Positions 47,714 through 55,765 of a DNA stretch of 64,000 bases are shown one piece after another. This DNA comes from Phyllobacterium calauticae (GTDB lineage: Bacteria > Pseudomonadota > Alphaproteobacteria > Rhizobiales > Rhizobiaceae), in the NCBI RefSeq assembly GCF_019991125.1, contig NZ_JAGENB010000001.1, forward strand, positions 868,001-932,000, given 5' to 3'. How positions within the stretch are numbered: the first letter of the stretch is position 1; each line of letters starts with the position of its first letter. The notes beneath the pieces were generated by a model. That model was given only the letters and a program-made list of their open reading frames with translations. It was not told the origin of the DNA and ran no database searches. Made by a program: the position numbers and the translations under genes.

Positions 47714-47739
47714 TCGATATCCCTGACTGCAACAATACA

Positions 47740-47770
47740 GCCCCCGGCCTTTCAGTCCGGGGGCTTCTTA
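47740..47770 (+). terminator. Rho-independent terminator after amaB
   Basis: GCCCCCGG (47740-47747) pairs with CCGGGGGC (47757-47764) around a 9-base loop and is followed by TTCTTATTG. It lies 27 bp after the amaB stop and closes the hglS-amaB unit. Confidence 0.7.
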
Positions 47771-48037
47771 TTGTGGAGACAAGACCAAAGCTGCATCTAT
47801 TCGAATGGAGTCGTCGCCAGCAGGCCGCATGTTTTATTAAAATTTTATACTTTGGATAATCCCATCCATTCATTTGCATAAATACTTCTTATGCCCATTT
47901 TATATTTGTTTACTTAAATATCACTCTGACCATCTCAAACCTGTTCAAAACGGCAAATAACTCTCCTCTTAAGTTAGACTTAAGATGACAAACAATAGAG
48001 TTATCCAAGAAAAGAATTCAAAGCAGGGAACAAACGT
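47771..48037. other. AT-rich intergenic region before the MHYT gene
   Basis: With the preceding terminator this forms a 324-bp gap without a gene. From about 47825 to 48000 it is much richer in A/T than its surroundings (TTTATTAAAATTTTATAC, TTTTATATTTGTTTACTT). It holds a perfect inverted repeat at 47967-47985 and presumably the promoter of the c-di-GMP gene. No coding frame or structured RNA is evident. Confidence 0.6.
47967..47985. promoter_or_regulatory. Perfect 7-5-7 inverted repeat, candidate operator
   Basis: TCTTAAG, five spacer bases (TTAGA), CTTAAGA: two arms that are exact reverse complements, 53 bp upstream of the MHYT-GGDEF-EAL start codon. This size and symmetry fit a dimeric repressor or activator site. 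No regulator gene is adjacent. Confidence 0.45.
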
Positions 48038-50425
48038 ATGTTGACAGTATACAATTGTATCGTCAATCAGCACGATATCAGGCTTGTCTTTCTTGCCGCC
48101 GCCATCTGTATCTTTTCTTGCCTGACAGCTGTTGATCTTCTTCGCCACGCCCGCAACTCGGCACATCAGGCCGTTTGGCTGAGCGTTTCCGCGGTTTCCT
48201 GCGGCTTCGGCATCTGGGCCACGCATTTCATTGCGATGATGGCGTTTTCACCCGGCCTGCCCAACGGCTATAATGGCCTTCTCACCATACTATCCCTCGT
48301 CATAGCCGTGCTCGTCACAGGTCTTGGTGCGCATACCGCAATCACCGCCAGATGGCAGAATGCGGATCTTGCCGGCGGCGCCATTATCGGCGCCGGTATC
48401 GCCGCCATGCATTTTACCGGCATGGCTGCCTTTGAGGTTGAAGGCAGAATTGCCTGGGACCCCACTCTTGTCGCGGTGTCCATTGGTACCGGCATTGTCC
48501 TTGGCGCTTTCGCCGTCCGCCTGGCGCTGGCCAAAGCGGAGGACAAAACCCGGCATGCGGCAGCCGGCATGCTGACCCTGGCGATTTGCAGCCACCATTT
48601 CATTGCCATGGGTGCGGTCGCGATCATTCCGGATTCGTCCATCTCCGTTCCGGCAAATGCACTACCCGCCAGCCTTATTGCAATAACCGTGGCGCTGGTG
48701 AGCACCCTTATTCTCGTCGCCAGTTCGATTGCGTTCACGGTCGACGTTCATAACCGCAGAAACAGGCTCGAACTGCAGCGCATGCACAAGCTGGTCAACG
48801 CAGCAGTGGAAGGATTGGTCATCTGCGACGGAGACATCATTGTAACCGCCAATGAAAGTTTCCTGACATTGGCAACCATGGAGAGCGCCTCCCTTGAAGG
48901 CATCTCGCTGGCAACCTTCCTGCCCGATACGCGCCTGCGCTCCAAATTGCTGAGTGATCAGAATGAACTGATCGAGGCCGATCTTGTGGGCGGCGATGGC
49001 CAACTCGTCCCTGTGGAACTCATCGCCCACACGATCGACTTCAATGGCAAATGGCATCGCGCTCTTGCGGTCCGCGACCTGCGTTCGCGCAAGGAAGCGG
49101 AGGCGCACATCAGCTATCTCGCGCACCATGACGCACTCACCGGGCTGCCCAACCGCCGCAATTTCAATGCCCGTCTCGACCAGTTGATTGCAACTGCGGC
49201 AAGCGGCGAAGAAACCTATCTCGCGCTGTTCTGCCTGGACCTTGACCGGTTCAAGGAGGTCAACGACCTGTTCGGCCATGCGGCCGGCGACGATATATTG
49301 CAGCGGGTTTCAGGCGCGATCACGCGGCTGCTCGGCAAGGACGACATGCTGGCGCGCCTTGGCGGCGATGAATTCGCCGTTCTCGTCCCCGGGCTCGTCA
49401 CACCGACGGCGGCCTGCCGCCTGGCTGACAGAATCCTCGAAGCACTGCAGTCGGAGAATTCGAATTCCCCGATCGGCTTCCTGATTTCAACCAGCATCGG
49501 CATTGCCATCTTTCCTGTCGACGCGACCGATCGCGAAACCTTGCTGAACCAGGCCGACACGGCCCTTTACCAGGCCAAGGCGGAAGGCCGCAACACCTAT
49601 CGTTTCTTTGAAGCAAAAATGGGGGCCCAGGCCAGGGAACGGCGCCTGATAGAGCACGACCTGCGCAATGCCCTGCAGCGCAATGAGCTGCGGCTGGTCT
49701 ATCAGCCGCAGATACGGATGGACACAGGCGCGATCACCGGCTTCGAAGCCCTGATGCGCTGGCACAATCCGCGCCAGGGCGATATTTCCCCTACGGTGTT
49801 TATCCCCATCGCCGAAGAGAGCGGTATCATTTTGCAGCTTGGCGAATGGGCGTTGCGGGAAGCCTGCCGAGAAGCGGCCAGCTGGGACAAGCCCCTGTCT
49901 GTTGCCGTCAATGTCTCTGCCGTGCAGCTCTACAGCCACGATTTCACCCAGCGCGTACACAGCGCCTTGCTGCATACGGGCCTGCCGGCACACCGGCTTG
50001 AGCTCGAGATCACCGAAACCGCACTTATAAAGGATACCAACCGCGCCCTGACCACGTTGCGCCAGTTGAAGACACTCGGCGTGCGTATCGCCATGGACGA
50101 TTTCGGTACGGGCTATTCCTCGCTGTCGAACGTCCGCGCCTTCCCGTTTGACATGATCAAGATTGACCGCTCCTTCATCAAATCGGTCGACAAGAATGAA
50201 CAGGCTGCCGCCATCGTCAAGGCGGTGCTCGGCCTTGGCCGGGGTCTGGGCATGCCGGTTCTTGCTGAAGGCATCGAAACCCCGGACGAGCTGGAGTTCC
50301 TGATGGGCGAATCATGCAGCGCCGGGCAAGGATTCTATCTGGGCATGCCGGGCCCGATGGAGGGTTTCCGGCATCTCGTCAGCGACGGAACGCAACCGGT
50401 GGACAAGAAACTCGTCGCACTCTGA
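48038..50425 (+). CDS. MHYT-PAS-GGDEF-EAL cyclic di-GMP enzyme
   Basis: A 795-residue inner-membrane protein. Seven membrane segments form an MHYT sensor (about 1-245) with the repeated motifs THFIAMMAF, MHFTGMAAF and HHFIAMGAV, proposed to bind copper and sense O2, CO or NO. A PAS-like segment (255-350) precedes GGDEF (365-530; intact RLGGDEFAVL, no RxxD inhibitory site) and EAL (545-785; GFEALMRWHNP, NVSAVQL, EITE, DDFGTGYSS, KIDRSFI, EGIET all present). Both synthesis and hydrolysis sites look competent, so net activity cannot be predicted. Confidence 0.93.
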   Translation: MLTVYNCIVNQHDIRLVFLAAAICIFSCLTAVDLLRHARNSAHQAVWLSVSAVSCGFGIWATHFIAMMAFSPGLPNGYNGLLTILSLVIAVLVTGLGAHTAITARWQNADLAGGAIIGAGIAAMHFTGMAAFEVEGRIAWDPTLVAVSIGTGIVLGAFAVRLALAKAEDKTRHAAAGMLTLAICSHHFIAMGAVAIIPDSSISVPANALPASLIAITVALVSTLILVASSIAFTVDVHNRRNRLELQRMHKLVNAAVEGLVICDGDIIVTANESFLTLATMESASLEGISLATFLPDTRLRSKLLSDQNELIEADLVGGDGQLVPVELIAHTIDFNGKWHRALAVRDLRSRKEAEAHISYLAHHDALTGLPNRRNFNARLDQLIATAASGEETYLALFCLDLDRFKEVNDLFGHAAGDDILQRVSGAITRLLGKDDMLARLGGDEFAVLVPGLVTPTAACRLADRILEALQSENSNSPIGFLISTSIGIAIFPVDATDRETLLNQADTALYQAKAEGRNTYRFFEAKMGAQARERRLIEHDLRNALQRNELRLVYQPQIRMDTGAITGFEALMRWHNPRQGDISPTVFIPIAEESGIILQLGEWALREACREAASWDKPLSVAVNVSAVQLYSHDFTQRVHSALLHTGLPAHRLELEITETALIKDTNRALTTLRQLKTLGVRIAMDDFGTGYSSLSNVRAFPFDMIKIDRSFIKSVDKNEQAAAIVKAVLGLGRGLGMPVLAEGIETPDELEFLMGESCSAGQGFYLGMPGPMEGFRHLVSDGTQPVDKKLVAL

Positions 50426-50689
50426 CATCGTTCTGGACGCGGCGCCGCACAGGGGAGCCGCGTTCCATCGATTGACGCACGGCACCTCTGGCCCACCTTT
50501 TCCCGCGACAAACCATTCAGGCGCGGGACTGCTTTATGCGCTGGAATATTGCCGCCTCATTTTAGAAACATCACGGAAACAAAACGCTACAAACCGGAAA
50601 TATTGTCGCAATGTTCCCGCTCCATAAAGAGCAAGTAAAATGATTTTGTATTCTCGAATCACAGAAGAATACATTTCTTCTTCCCGCAG

Positions 50690-50989
50690 GTGGCCGTGAG
50701 AAATATTTCGACTTTACCAACAATACTGCTAGCCGGAATGATGCTCTCCACAAGCGCTGACAGTGTATTTGCTGCAGAGCGACCACCGTCACGCAAAGAG
50801 CTTTGCGTGAAATTCCAGGCAGAGGTTCATCAAGCAATCATCGAGCATGCCGAGGCTCCCCGGGCGGCCAAGGCAAAATCACTGCAGAAAAAGGCTATCC
50901 GCTTTTGTGCAAGCAATCGGCAGGCACAGGGCATACGGACCTTTGCAAAAGCACTGAAAGTACTCGGTGTGCAACCCGCCAATAATTGA
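50690..50989 (+). CDS. Small secreted protein of unknown function
   Basis: A 99-residue protein starting at a GTG (50690, or a second GTG at 50696). A signal peptide (about 1-28, ILLAGMMLSTSADSVFA) is followed by a basic, mostly helical mature region of about 70 residues with two cysteines (in ELCVKF and RFCASN) that could form a disulfide. I do not recognise the family. It precedes the His-rich gene by 41 bp on the same strand, so the two may be cotranscribed. The 264 bp upstream hold only a weak GC hairpin (50437-50463). Confidence 0.6.
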   Translation: MAVRNISTLPTILLAGMMLSTSADSVFAAERPPSRKELCVKFQAEVHQAIIEHAEAPRAAKAKSLQKKAIRFCASNRQAQGIRTFAKALKVLGVQPANN

Positions 50990-51030
50990 CGGTTGCATCA
51001 CAACAGCCCCAACTGAGAGGAAACGGCATT

Positions 51031-51216
51031 ATGAAAAAGTCACTCTACACAGCACTTGGTCTTGCACTTGCCCTTGCATTCTCTGCGCCTGTGCTCGCCA
51101 CCAGCAGCACCACGGCATCGGCAGCACCGATGAAGAAGCATCATCATATGAAGAAGCATCATCGCCACATGAAGAAGCATCATCGCCATCATCGTCATCA
51201 TGCAAAGAAGATGTAA
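51031..51216 (+). CDS. Small secreted His/Lys-repeat protein
   Basis: A 61-residue protein from the ATG at 51031, which has GAGAGG upstream. A signal peptide (about 1-32, MKKSLYTALGLALALAFSAP to about ASA) leads to a mature part made almost only of His, Lys, Met and Arg: tandem MKKHH(R/H)H-type units at residues 34-61. About 15 histidines in under 30 residues suggest periplasmic metal (Ni, Zn or Cu) binding or buffering, but this is inference. The longer frame to 50986 lacks a signal peptide. A strong bidirectional terminator follows. Confidence 0.7.
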   Translation: MKKSLYTALGLALALAFSAPVLATSSTTASAAPMKKHHHMKKHHRHMKKHHRHHRHHAKKM

Positions 51217-51244
51217 CAACAGCGGCTTGATTTGAACGACCCTT

Positions 51245-51287
51245 AAAATGATGCTGGTCAGCGGACGCCGTTGACTGGCATCATTTT
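51245..51287. terminator. Bidirectional terminator between the His-rich gene and virB6
   Basis: A 20-bp stem (51245-51264 with 51268-51287; two G-T wobbles) closes a 3-base loop. It starts with AAAA and ends with TTTT, so a T-tract follows the stem on either strand. It sits between the stops of the converging His-rich gene (51216) and the type IV secretion operon (51337). Confidence 0.8.
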
Positions 51288-51336
51288 GTTTTGACGCTTG
51301 ATCATCTGCGTTCTTGACCTGCCTCGGCGGGGAGCA

Positions 51337-52509
51337 CTACCGGTTGCGGGTCTGCCGGTTTATCGCAAGGTTCCGGTCCTGAATATCCCGTATCAACGTA
51401 TCGTTCATTTCGGACAGGGATGACGGGGCGCCCTGCATCCCCGGTGGAACCGGGCTCATGCCCGATGGTTTTGTGCGGATCGTCCTCCCGCTGTTTCCGC
51501 GCTCGGCGGCAAGGGAGGCAGGGAATATCCGACCGGCCCCGCCTTGCAAAACATCGCCGATCCATTGTTGCGCACCGCCGGCTATGCGGGCGCTCAATGG
51601 GACAATCTGTGCGAGAAGAAACAATCCCGAAAAACAGACCAGCACAAAGGGTGCGATTTCCTTGATGGTTGGAACCGCCCCTTGATCCATCGACACTTTC
51701 AAGGCGATCACAACCTCTTTGATGATCAGCAGGAAGAAACTCAAAAACGCATAGAAGAAAATCGGCACGAGCATTGTCTGAATGGCAACGCTCAGCCAGC
51801 CGGAAAAGAACCGCGACACGCCCTGAAACAACAGCATCACAATGAAACCGGGGGCCAAAGCCAGGACAATCCACAATGCGAGCTTCGAGAACAGCATCAG
51901 GAAAACCGCATATCCGACAAACAAGGCTGCCGCGATCCAGACAATGCCGGAATGCAGGGAAGACAATAGCCCGTCTGCCGGCGGCGTTCCCCTGTTGCCC
52001 GGGCCGGATTTGGCTGCGGGATCGGCGTCCGGCGGCGCCTGTTTTGCCACCGGAACTGGCGTGACCACACCCGTGGCCGGCGCAGACATCCGCGCCGAAG
52101 CCAGCAGCGCTATCTGATAAAAATCATGGAGATCCCGTTCTACCGTCGTTTGCGACATGGCGCCACGCCCGACATTGACGATGTTGTTCATCATGACCGC
52201 AGAGATGGCCGTGGGAATGCCCGAGATCACACCATATGCCAAGGTTTGAATTGGTCCCCACCCCGTGGCGATCGAGAAGATGATGGCGATGCGAAACAGG
52301 CGGAAGGCGATGTCAATGACGCTGCTTTCACCCCGGCCCTGCCAAAACCGGAATCCCCAGAATACCAGGTAGAGCACCAGCAGCCCGGACAAGACAGGCG
52401 TGAGTTGACCGGCAAAAGCCCCGTATGTGGACGCCGTGAAACTTCTGCCGAGACGATCGATATTGTCCGACATCAGAGCGATGTAATTGGGTGCTTCCGG
52501 CAAGGCCAT
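51337..52509 (-). CDS. virB6: Type IV secretion inner-membrane protein VirB6
   Basis: A 390-residue polytopic protein. About six hydrophobic segments lie at 35-52, 70-95, 190-215, 220-245, 255-285 and 295-315; a large loop (about 110-185) is rich in Pro and Ala. This TrbL/VirB6 pattern, with the conserved tryptophan-containing FWGFRFWQGRG after the first helix, forms part of the inner-membrane platform that passes substrate from VirB8 side to the pilus. It is the last gene of the operon, 3 bp after the small lipoprotein gene. Confidence 0.88.
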   Translation of the reverse strand: MALPEAPNYIALMSDNIDRLGRSFTASTYGAFAGQLTPVLSGLLVLYLVFWGFRFWQGRGESSVIDIAFRLFRIAIIFSIATGWGPIQTLAYGVISGIPTAISAVMMNNIVNVGRGAMSQTTVERDLHDFYQIALLASARMSAPATGVVTPVPVAKQAPPDADPAAKSGPGNRGTPPADGLLSSLHSGIVWIAAALFVGYAVFLMLFSKLALWIVLALAPGFIVMLLFQGVSRFFSGWLSVAIQTMLVPIFFYAFLSFFLLIIKEVVIALKVSMDQGAVPTIKEIAPFVLVCFSGLFLLAQIVPLSARIAGGAQQWIGDVLQGGAGRIFPASLAAERGNSGRTIRTKPSGMSPVPPGMQGAPSSLSEMNDTLIRDIQDRNLAINRQTRNR

Positions 52510-52512
52510 GGT

Positions 52513-52698
52513 TCAGGTCTCAAACCCGAACAAGGCAACCAGCGCTTCATTCACCGGCCTGAGCGGCCCGCAGTCGCGTGTCGTTGCGGCAAACGAGAAC
52601 AATCCGGGGGAACAGGGGGTTTTCAACCTCTGATCGCTCCCGCAGGCGGTGCCCGTCATCAGGATGCAGAGCAGCAGGCAGATGGTGCGAAACGTCAT
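52513..52698 (-). CDS. Small lipoprotein, VirB7-like candidate
   Basis: From the ATG at 52698, which overlaps the virB4 stop as ATGA, the gene encodes 61 residues: a short signal (MTFRTICLLLCILMTGTAC) with a lipobox-like MTGTAC, so Cys19 would be lipidated, and a mature part with two further cysteines (TPCSPG, TRDCGP). Small lipoproteins in such operons are VirB7 (outer-membrane ring, bound to VirB9) or entry-exclusion proteins. Its position between virB4 and virB6 matches the place where virB5/eex-type genes often lie. The role is undecided. Confidence 0.65.
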   Translation of the reverse strand: MTFRTICLLLCILMTGTACGSDQRLKTPCSPGLFSFAATTRDCGPLRPVNEALVALFGFET

Positions 52699-55115
52699 GT
52701 CTTGTCTCCGGGGCGGCAAAAGGCAGGCAGCCATTTCTGCGGATCATCACCCAGATGACGGCGCAGGGCAGTCAGTTCCTCGATTGTATCGGCGCGGGCG
52801 GATAAAACCTTGATCAGGTCATCCATGCCGTTCAGGCGCAGGCGTGCGATGACCGATTCCTGTCCATGCTTGATCAGGAACGACCGGCTTGACGCGTCGG
52901 CTGTCCGTATCCACTGGATTTCCCGGGCCGAGAGACCAAAGCCCGTGGTGTGGCTTTGCAGATCGGCATGCGGATTGGGGAAAAAGATGTGCGTTGCACT
53001 CTGCTCCATCAGCGTATTGGCAAGCGAAGAGGACGCGATGTCCGATGCACTTTGCGTGCCGAAGCCAACAACGCCGTTGAACTTCCGGATGGTCTTCATC
53101 TTGTCCTTGATGAAGGCGGCAAAAATATCGTCATCGAGAAGCCGCCAGCCCTCGTCCAGGAAAATCAGCAGCGGGTTGCCGTCGAGCAATTCGTCCAGCC
53201 GATGGAAAATATACATCAGCGCCGCACTGCGGATGAGCGGGTCATCGAGCACCTTTGTCATGTCAAATCCCGCAACATCGGACCATGTGAAGTGATCCCT
53301 GGGGTTGTTGAACAACCAGCCAAGCTGGTCCGGGCGCAGCCATTTGTCGAAACGGGAGAGAAGATCATCGCCGCCGGCGCGCAGGCGCCCGCGCAGCAGG
53401 GAACCGAAAGCGCCCAACGAGCGCATGTCCGGACCTGAGGCAAAGATTTGCGCAATGGCCGAGCGGAGGACGCTTTCCTCCCCGGCGGGCAGCCTTGCGC
53501 CATCCGGCCGCCGCACCATGAGCGAAAACAGCTGGAACAGGAACTCGCGGTTGGGTCCCGTGTCAGGCAGGGACAGCGGATTGAAGCCCGAGGGCTCTCC
53601 GGGCTCCAGGACGGCATAATTACCTCCCAGTGCCCGGATGAAGATTTCGGCACCGCGATCCTTGTCGAAGAAAATGCAGCGCGGTTTTGGCGCGATGCGT
53701 TGCGACTGCGCCATCAGAAACGAAAGAGCCACCGTCTTGCCGGAGCCGGAGGGGCCGATCATGGTGAAATTTCCAAGATCGCGCACATGGAAATTGAAAA
53801 AATAGGCGGTTTGACTCGTCGTCTCCAGCAACGAAATGGCGCTGCCCCAATGATTGCCGTCGGATTTGCCGCTCGGGAAATTATGCAATGACAGGAACCC
53901 GGAAAAGTTCTTCGAGGAGATCATGGCCGAGCGGGCGATATAGGAGAAATTCCCGGGCAATTGCGCCCAGAAGGCCGGTTCGCAATTCAGGTCTTCGCGC
54001 AACCAGAGAATGGCCTGATCCGTCAGGGTGGCGCCGACGGCGCGGATGCAGTGATCAAGCTCTGCCTTGTCGTCGCCGAGGCACATGATGGAGAAATGGT
54101 GATTGCCGTAAATCGAACGCGCGCCCAGCAATTCATCACGGGCGCTGTTGAGCTGGCTGCCCACCACGGAACCGGCTTCATCGGCCATGGCGATCTGCCG
54201 GGAGACGCGCTCTATCTGCGCCTGCACCACAGGCTTGTCGACGATCGCGAAGCTTTGGCTGACGATGAACTCATGCGGGACCTTCAAAAGCCCGTCGAGC
54301 AGCAGCGGTCCGGTATAGGGGGGATATTCCCGGATGGAAAGCATGGCGCCCAGCCTGCTGTTATCAGGCGGGGTCGATCCGACGAACTCGATGGCATTGC
54401 GGCCGAAGTGCAGCCGTTTCATCGCCAGCGCCCCGTCAAGCGGCATGCGCGGCAACCGCATTTTGACCGGTTCCAGGCCATTCACGATCTGGACGAGGAA
54501 CTCCAGCGGTTCGGAAAAATAGACCCCCGGTTGCGGCTCGCGAATACCAAGGCATCGCGCGCCGTAATCCTGCAGGACATCCCGGATGTTGAGAACGGCA
54601 TCCTGCAGTTCGCGCAGATCCTGCGCTTCGCCGGAGGCCCCGCCATCATCGGACGCCTTGGCAAACAGGCGCCGCGTCGCCTTGTCGATGACGCCAACCT
54701 GCCCGCGCAGGGGACGGCGGACGATGGTGACATACATGTCATTGACGAACATGCGATGCTGCTCGAGTTGCGCCATGTATCGCCGGTTCAATTCATCGGC
54801 GAAGGGGTTGTCGAACCTGCCCGCGAGGCCCGGTTGAATGCGGCGGCGTATCATATGGCCATAGACGGCATAGCGGCTGCTGCCGAGGGATCGCAACAGG
54901 GTGTTGCGTGCTTCAAGCTTGCCGTTCAGCTGCGCCATATCGGCGGTCTCGAAACAGAAGCCGTCGAGTTTCAGAACGCTTAGCAGATAACCATCCCGGG
55001 TGCGCAACACCGTGTCATCCACATGGCGTGTATAGGGGATGTGCGCCGCAACGGAGCGCTCGCGCTGGCTCGACGAACCGAACCGCATCTCCCGGCGGAC
55101 GGGACGGCTGGTCAT
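52695..55115 (-). CDS. virB4: Type IV secretion ATPase VirB4
   Basis: An 806-residue ATPase that energises pilus biogenesis and substrate transfer. The N-terminal CagE/VirB4 domain (about 30-420) precedes the P-loop domain with Walker A GPSGSGKT (454-461) and Walker B LLIFLDEGW (about 640). FGTQSASDIASS is the typical late motif. It is not fused to VirB3. Both ends are coupled: the start overlaps the virB3 stop (ATGA, 55112-55115) and the stop overlaps the lipoprotein start (ATGA, 52695-52698). Confidence 0.96.
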   Translation of the reverse strand: MTSRPVRREMRFGSSSQRERSVAAHIPYTRHVDDTVLRTRDGYLLSVLKLDGFCFETADMAQLNGKLEARNTLLRSLGSSRYAVYGHMIRRRIQPGLAGRFDNPFADELNRRYMAQLEQHRMFVNDMYVTIVRRPLRGQVGVIDKATRRLFAKASDDGGASGEAQDLRELQDAVLNIRDVLQDYGARCLGIREPQPGVYFSEPLEFLVQIVNGLEPVKMRLPRMPLDGALAMKRLHFGRNAIEFVGSTPPDNSRLGAMLSIREYPPYTGPLLLDGLLKVPHEFIVSQSFAIVDKPVVQAQIERVSRQIAMADEAGSVVGSQLNSARDELLGARSIYGNHHFSIMCLGDDKAELDHCIRAVGATLTDQAILWLREDLNCEPAFWAQLPGNFSYIARSAMISSKNFSGFLSLHNFPSGKSDGNHWGSAISLLETTSQTAYFFNFHVRDLGNFTMIGPSGSGKTVALSFLMAQSQRIAPKPRCIFFDKDRGAEIFIRALGGNYAVLEPGEPSGFNPLSLPDTGPNREFLFQLFSLMVRRPDGARLPAGEESVLRSAIAQIFASGPDMRSLGAFGSLLRGRLRAGGDDLLSRFDKWLRPDQLGWLFNNPRDHFTWSDVAGFDMTKVLDDPLIRSAALMYIFHRLDELLDGNPLLIFLDEGWRLLDDDIFAAFIKDKMKTIRKFNGVVGFGTQSASDIASSSLANTLMEQSATHIFFPNPHADLQSHTTGFGLSAREIQWIRTADASSRSFLIKHGQESVIARLRLNGMDDLIKVLSARADTIEELTALRRHLGDDPQKWLPAFCRPGDKT

Positions 55116-55414
55116 GGACGGTCACCGGCTGCATAGCTTCTGATGCCCCAGACCGCTTTGGATTGCGGCGGTGCCTTCGACATCTTCACGCGCAGGATGG
55201 TGAAAATCTGATCGTCCAGCAGTGTCAGAAAATAACCAAGGCTGTGGATCGGCAGGACAAGCAAAAGCATGAGCAGGTTCTTCGTTGCCAGGAATGTGCA
55301 TGCCGTCACGACGATGTTGAACATGGCGAACATGTAGGGAACCCCGAACAGCGTCGGCGCGCGGGTCAGGGCTTTGACCATAGGCACGAGATCTGGCGCA
55401 TCATCCGGGATCAT
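55112..55414 (-). CDS. virB3: Type IV secretion protein VirB3
   Basis: A 100-residue inner-membrane protein from the ATG at 55414 (MIPDDAPDLVPMVKALTRAP). The conserved TRAPTLFGVPY precedes two adjacent hydrophobic segments (about 25-45 and 48-68). VirB3 works with VirB4 at the base of the apparatus. It begins one base after the virB2 stop. A longer frame to 55477 overlaps virB2 and is not supported. Confidence 0.9.
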   Translation of the reverse strand: MIPDDAPDLVPMVKALTRAPTLFGVPYMFAMFNIVVTACTFLATKNLLMLLLVLPIHSLGYFLTLLDDQIFTILRVKMSKAPPQSKAVWGIRSYAAGDRP

Positions 55415-55415
55415 C

Positions 55416-55760
55416 TCAGTGCCCCAATGCGCTCTGGAAGAAGGCGACGATCTGCGTCGACCCGAACACCAGGACAATCCCCATGATCACCGACCCGGCA
55501 ATGCCCCAGGTGAAGCGCCCGGTCCAGGCGAGAAACCCGCAGCTGATGACGGCCAGGATGGCGATCATTGAGGCAATTGGCCCGGTGAGAATGCCGATGA
55601 GGGTCTGCAGGACAGACTGCACCGGCTGCAGCCCCGTCTGGGCATGGGCACCCTGGACCAGAACGCAAAGCGTTATCCAGGCCGCTATCCCGCGGGTGAC
55701 GATACGCCCGGCGAGCGACGGCGACAGGGCGATTTTGAAAATGAACGAATGAAAAAACAC
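55416..55760 (-). CDS. virB2: Type IV secretion major pilin VirB2
   Basis: A 114-residue pilin precursor. I place the start at a GTG (55760) because GGAG lies seven bases upstream and it follows the virB1 stop by 5 bp; an ATG-equivalent frame reaches 55799 inside virB1. A long signal peptide ends near QGAHAQ (about residue 40). The mature pilin has two hydrophobic helices (ILTGPIASMIAILAVISCGFL and SVIMGIVLVFGSTQIVAFF, given as spans of about 55-76 and 87-106) joined by a short polar loop, the TrbC/VirB2 pattern. Confidence 0.9.
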   Translation of the reverse strand: MFFHSFIFKIALSPSLAGRIVTRGIAAWITLCVLVQGAHAQTGLQPVQSVLQTLIGILTGPIASMIAILAVISCGFLAWTGRFTWGIAGSVIMGIVLVFGSTQIVAFFQSALGH

Positions 55761-55765
55761 TTTGA

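Noticed and set aside
51160-51216. Tandem CATCATCG-like repeats as a CRISPR or satellite
   Set aside because: The repetition follows the His/Lys codons of a secreted protein with a good start, signal peptide and terminator; there are no spacers.
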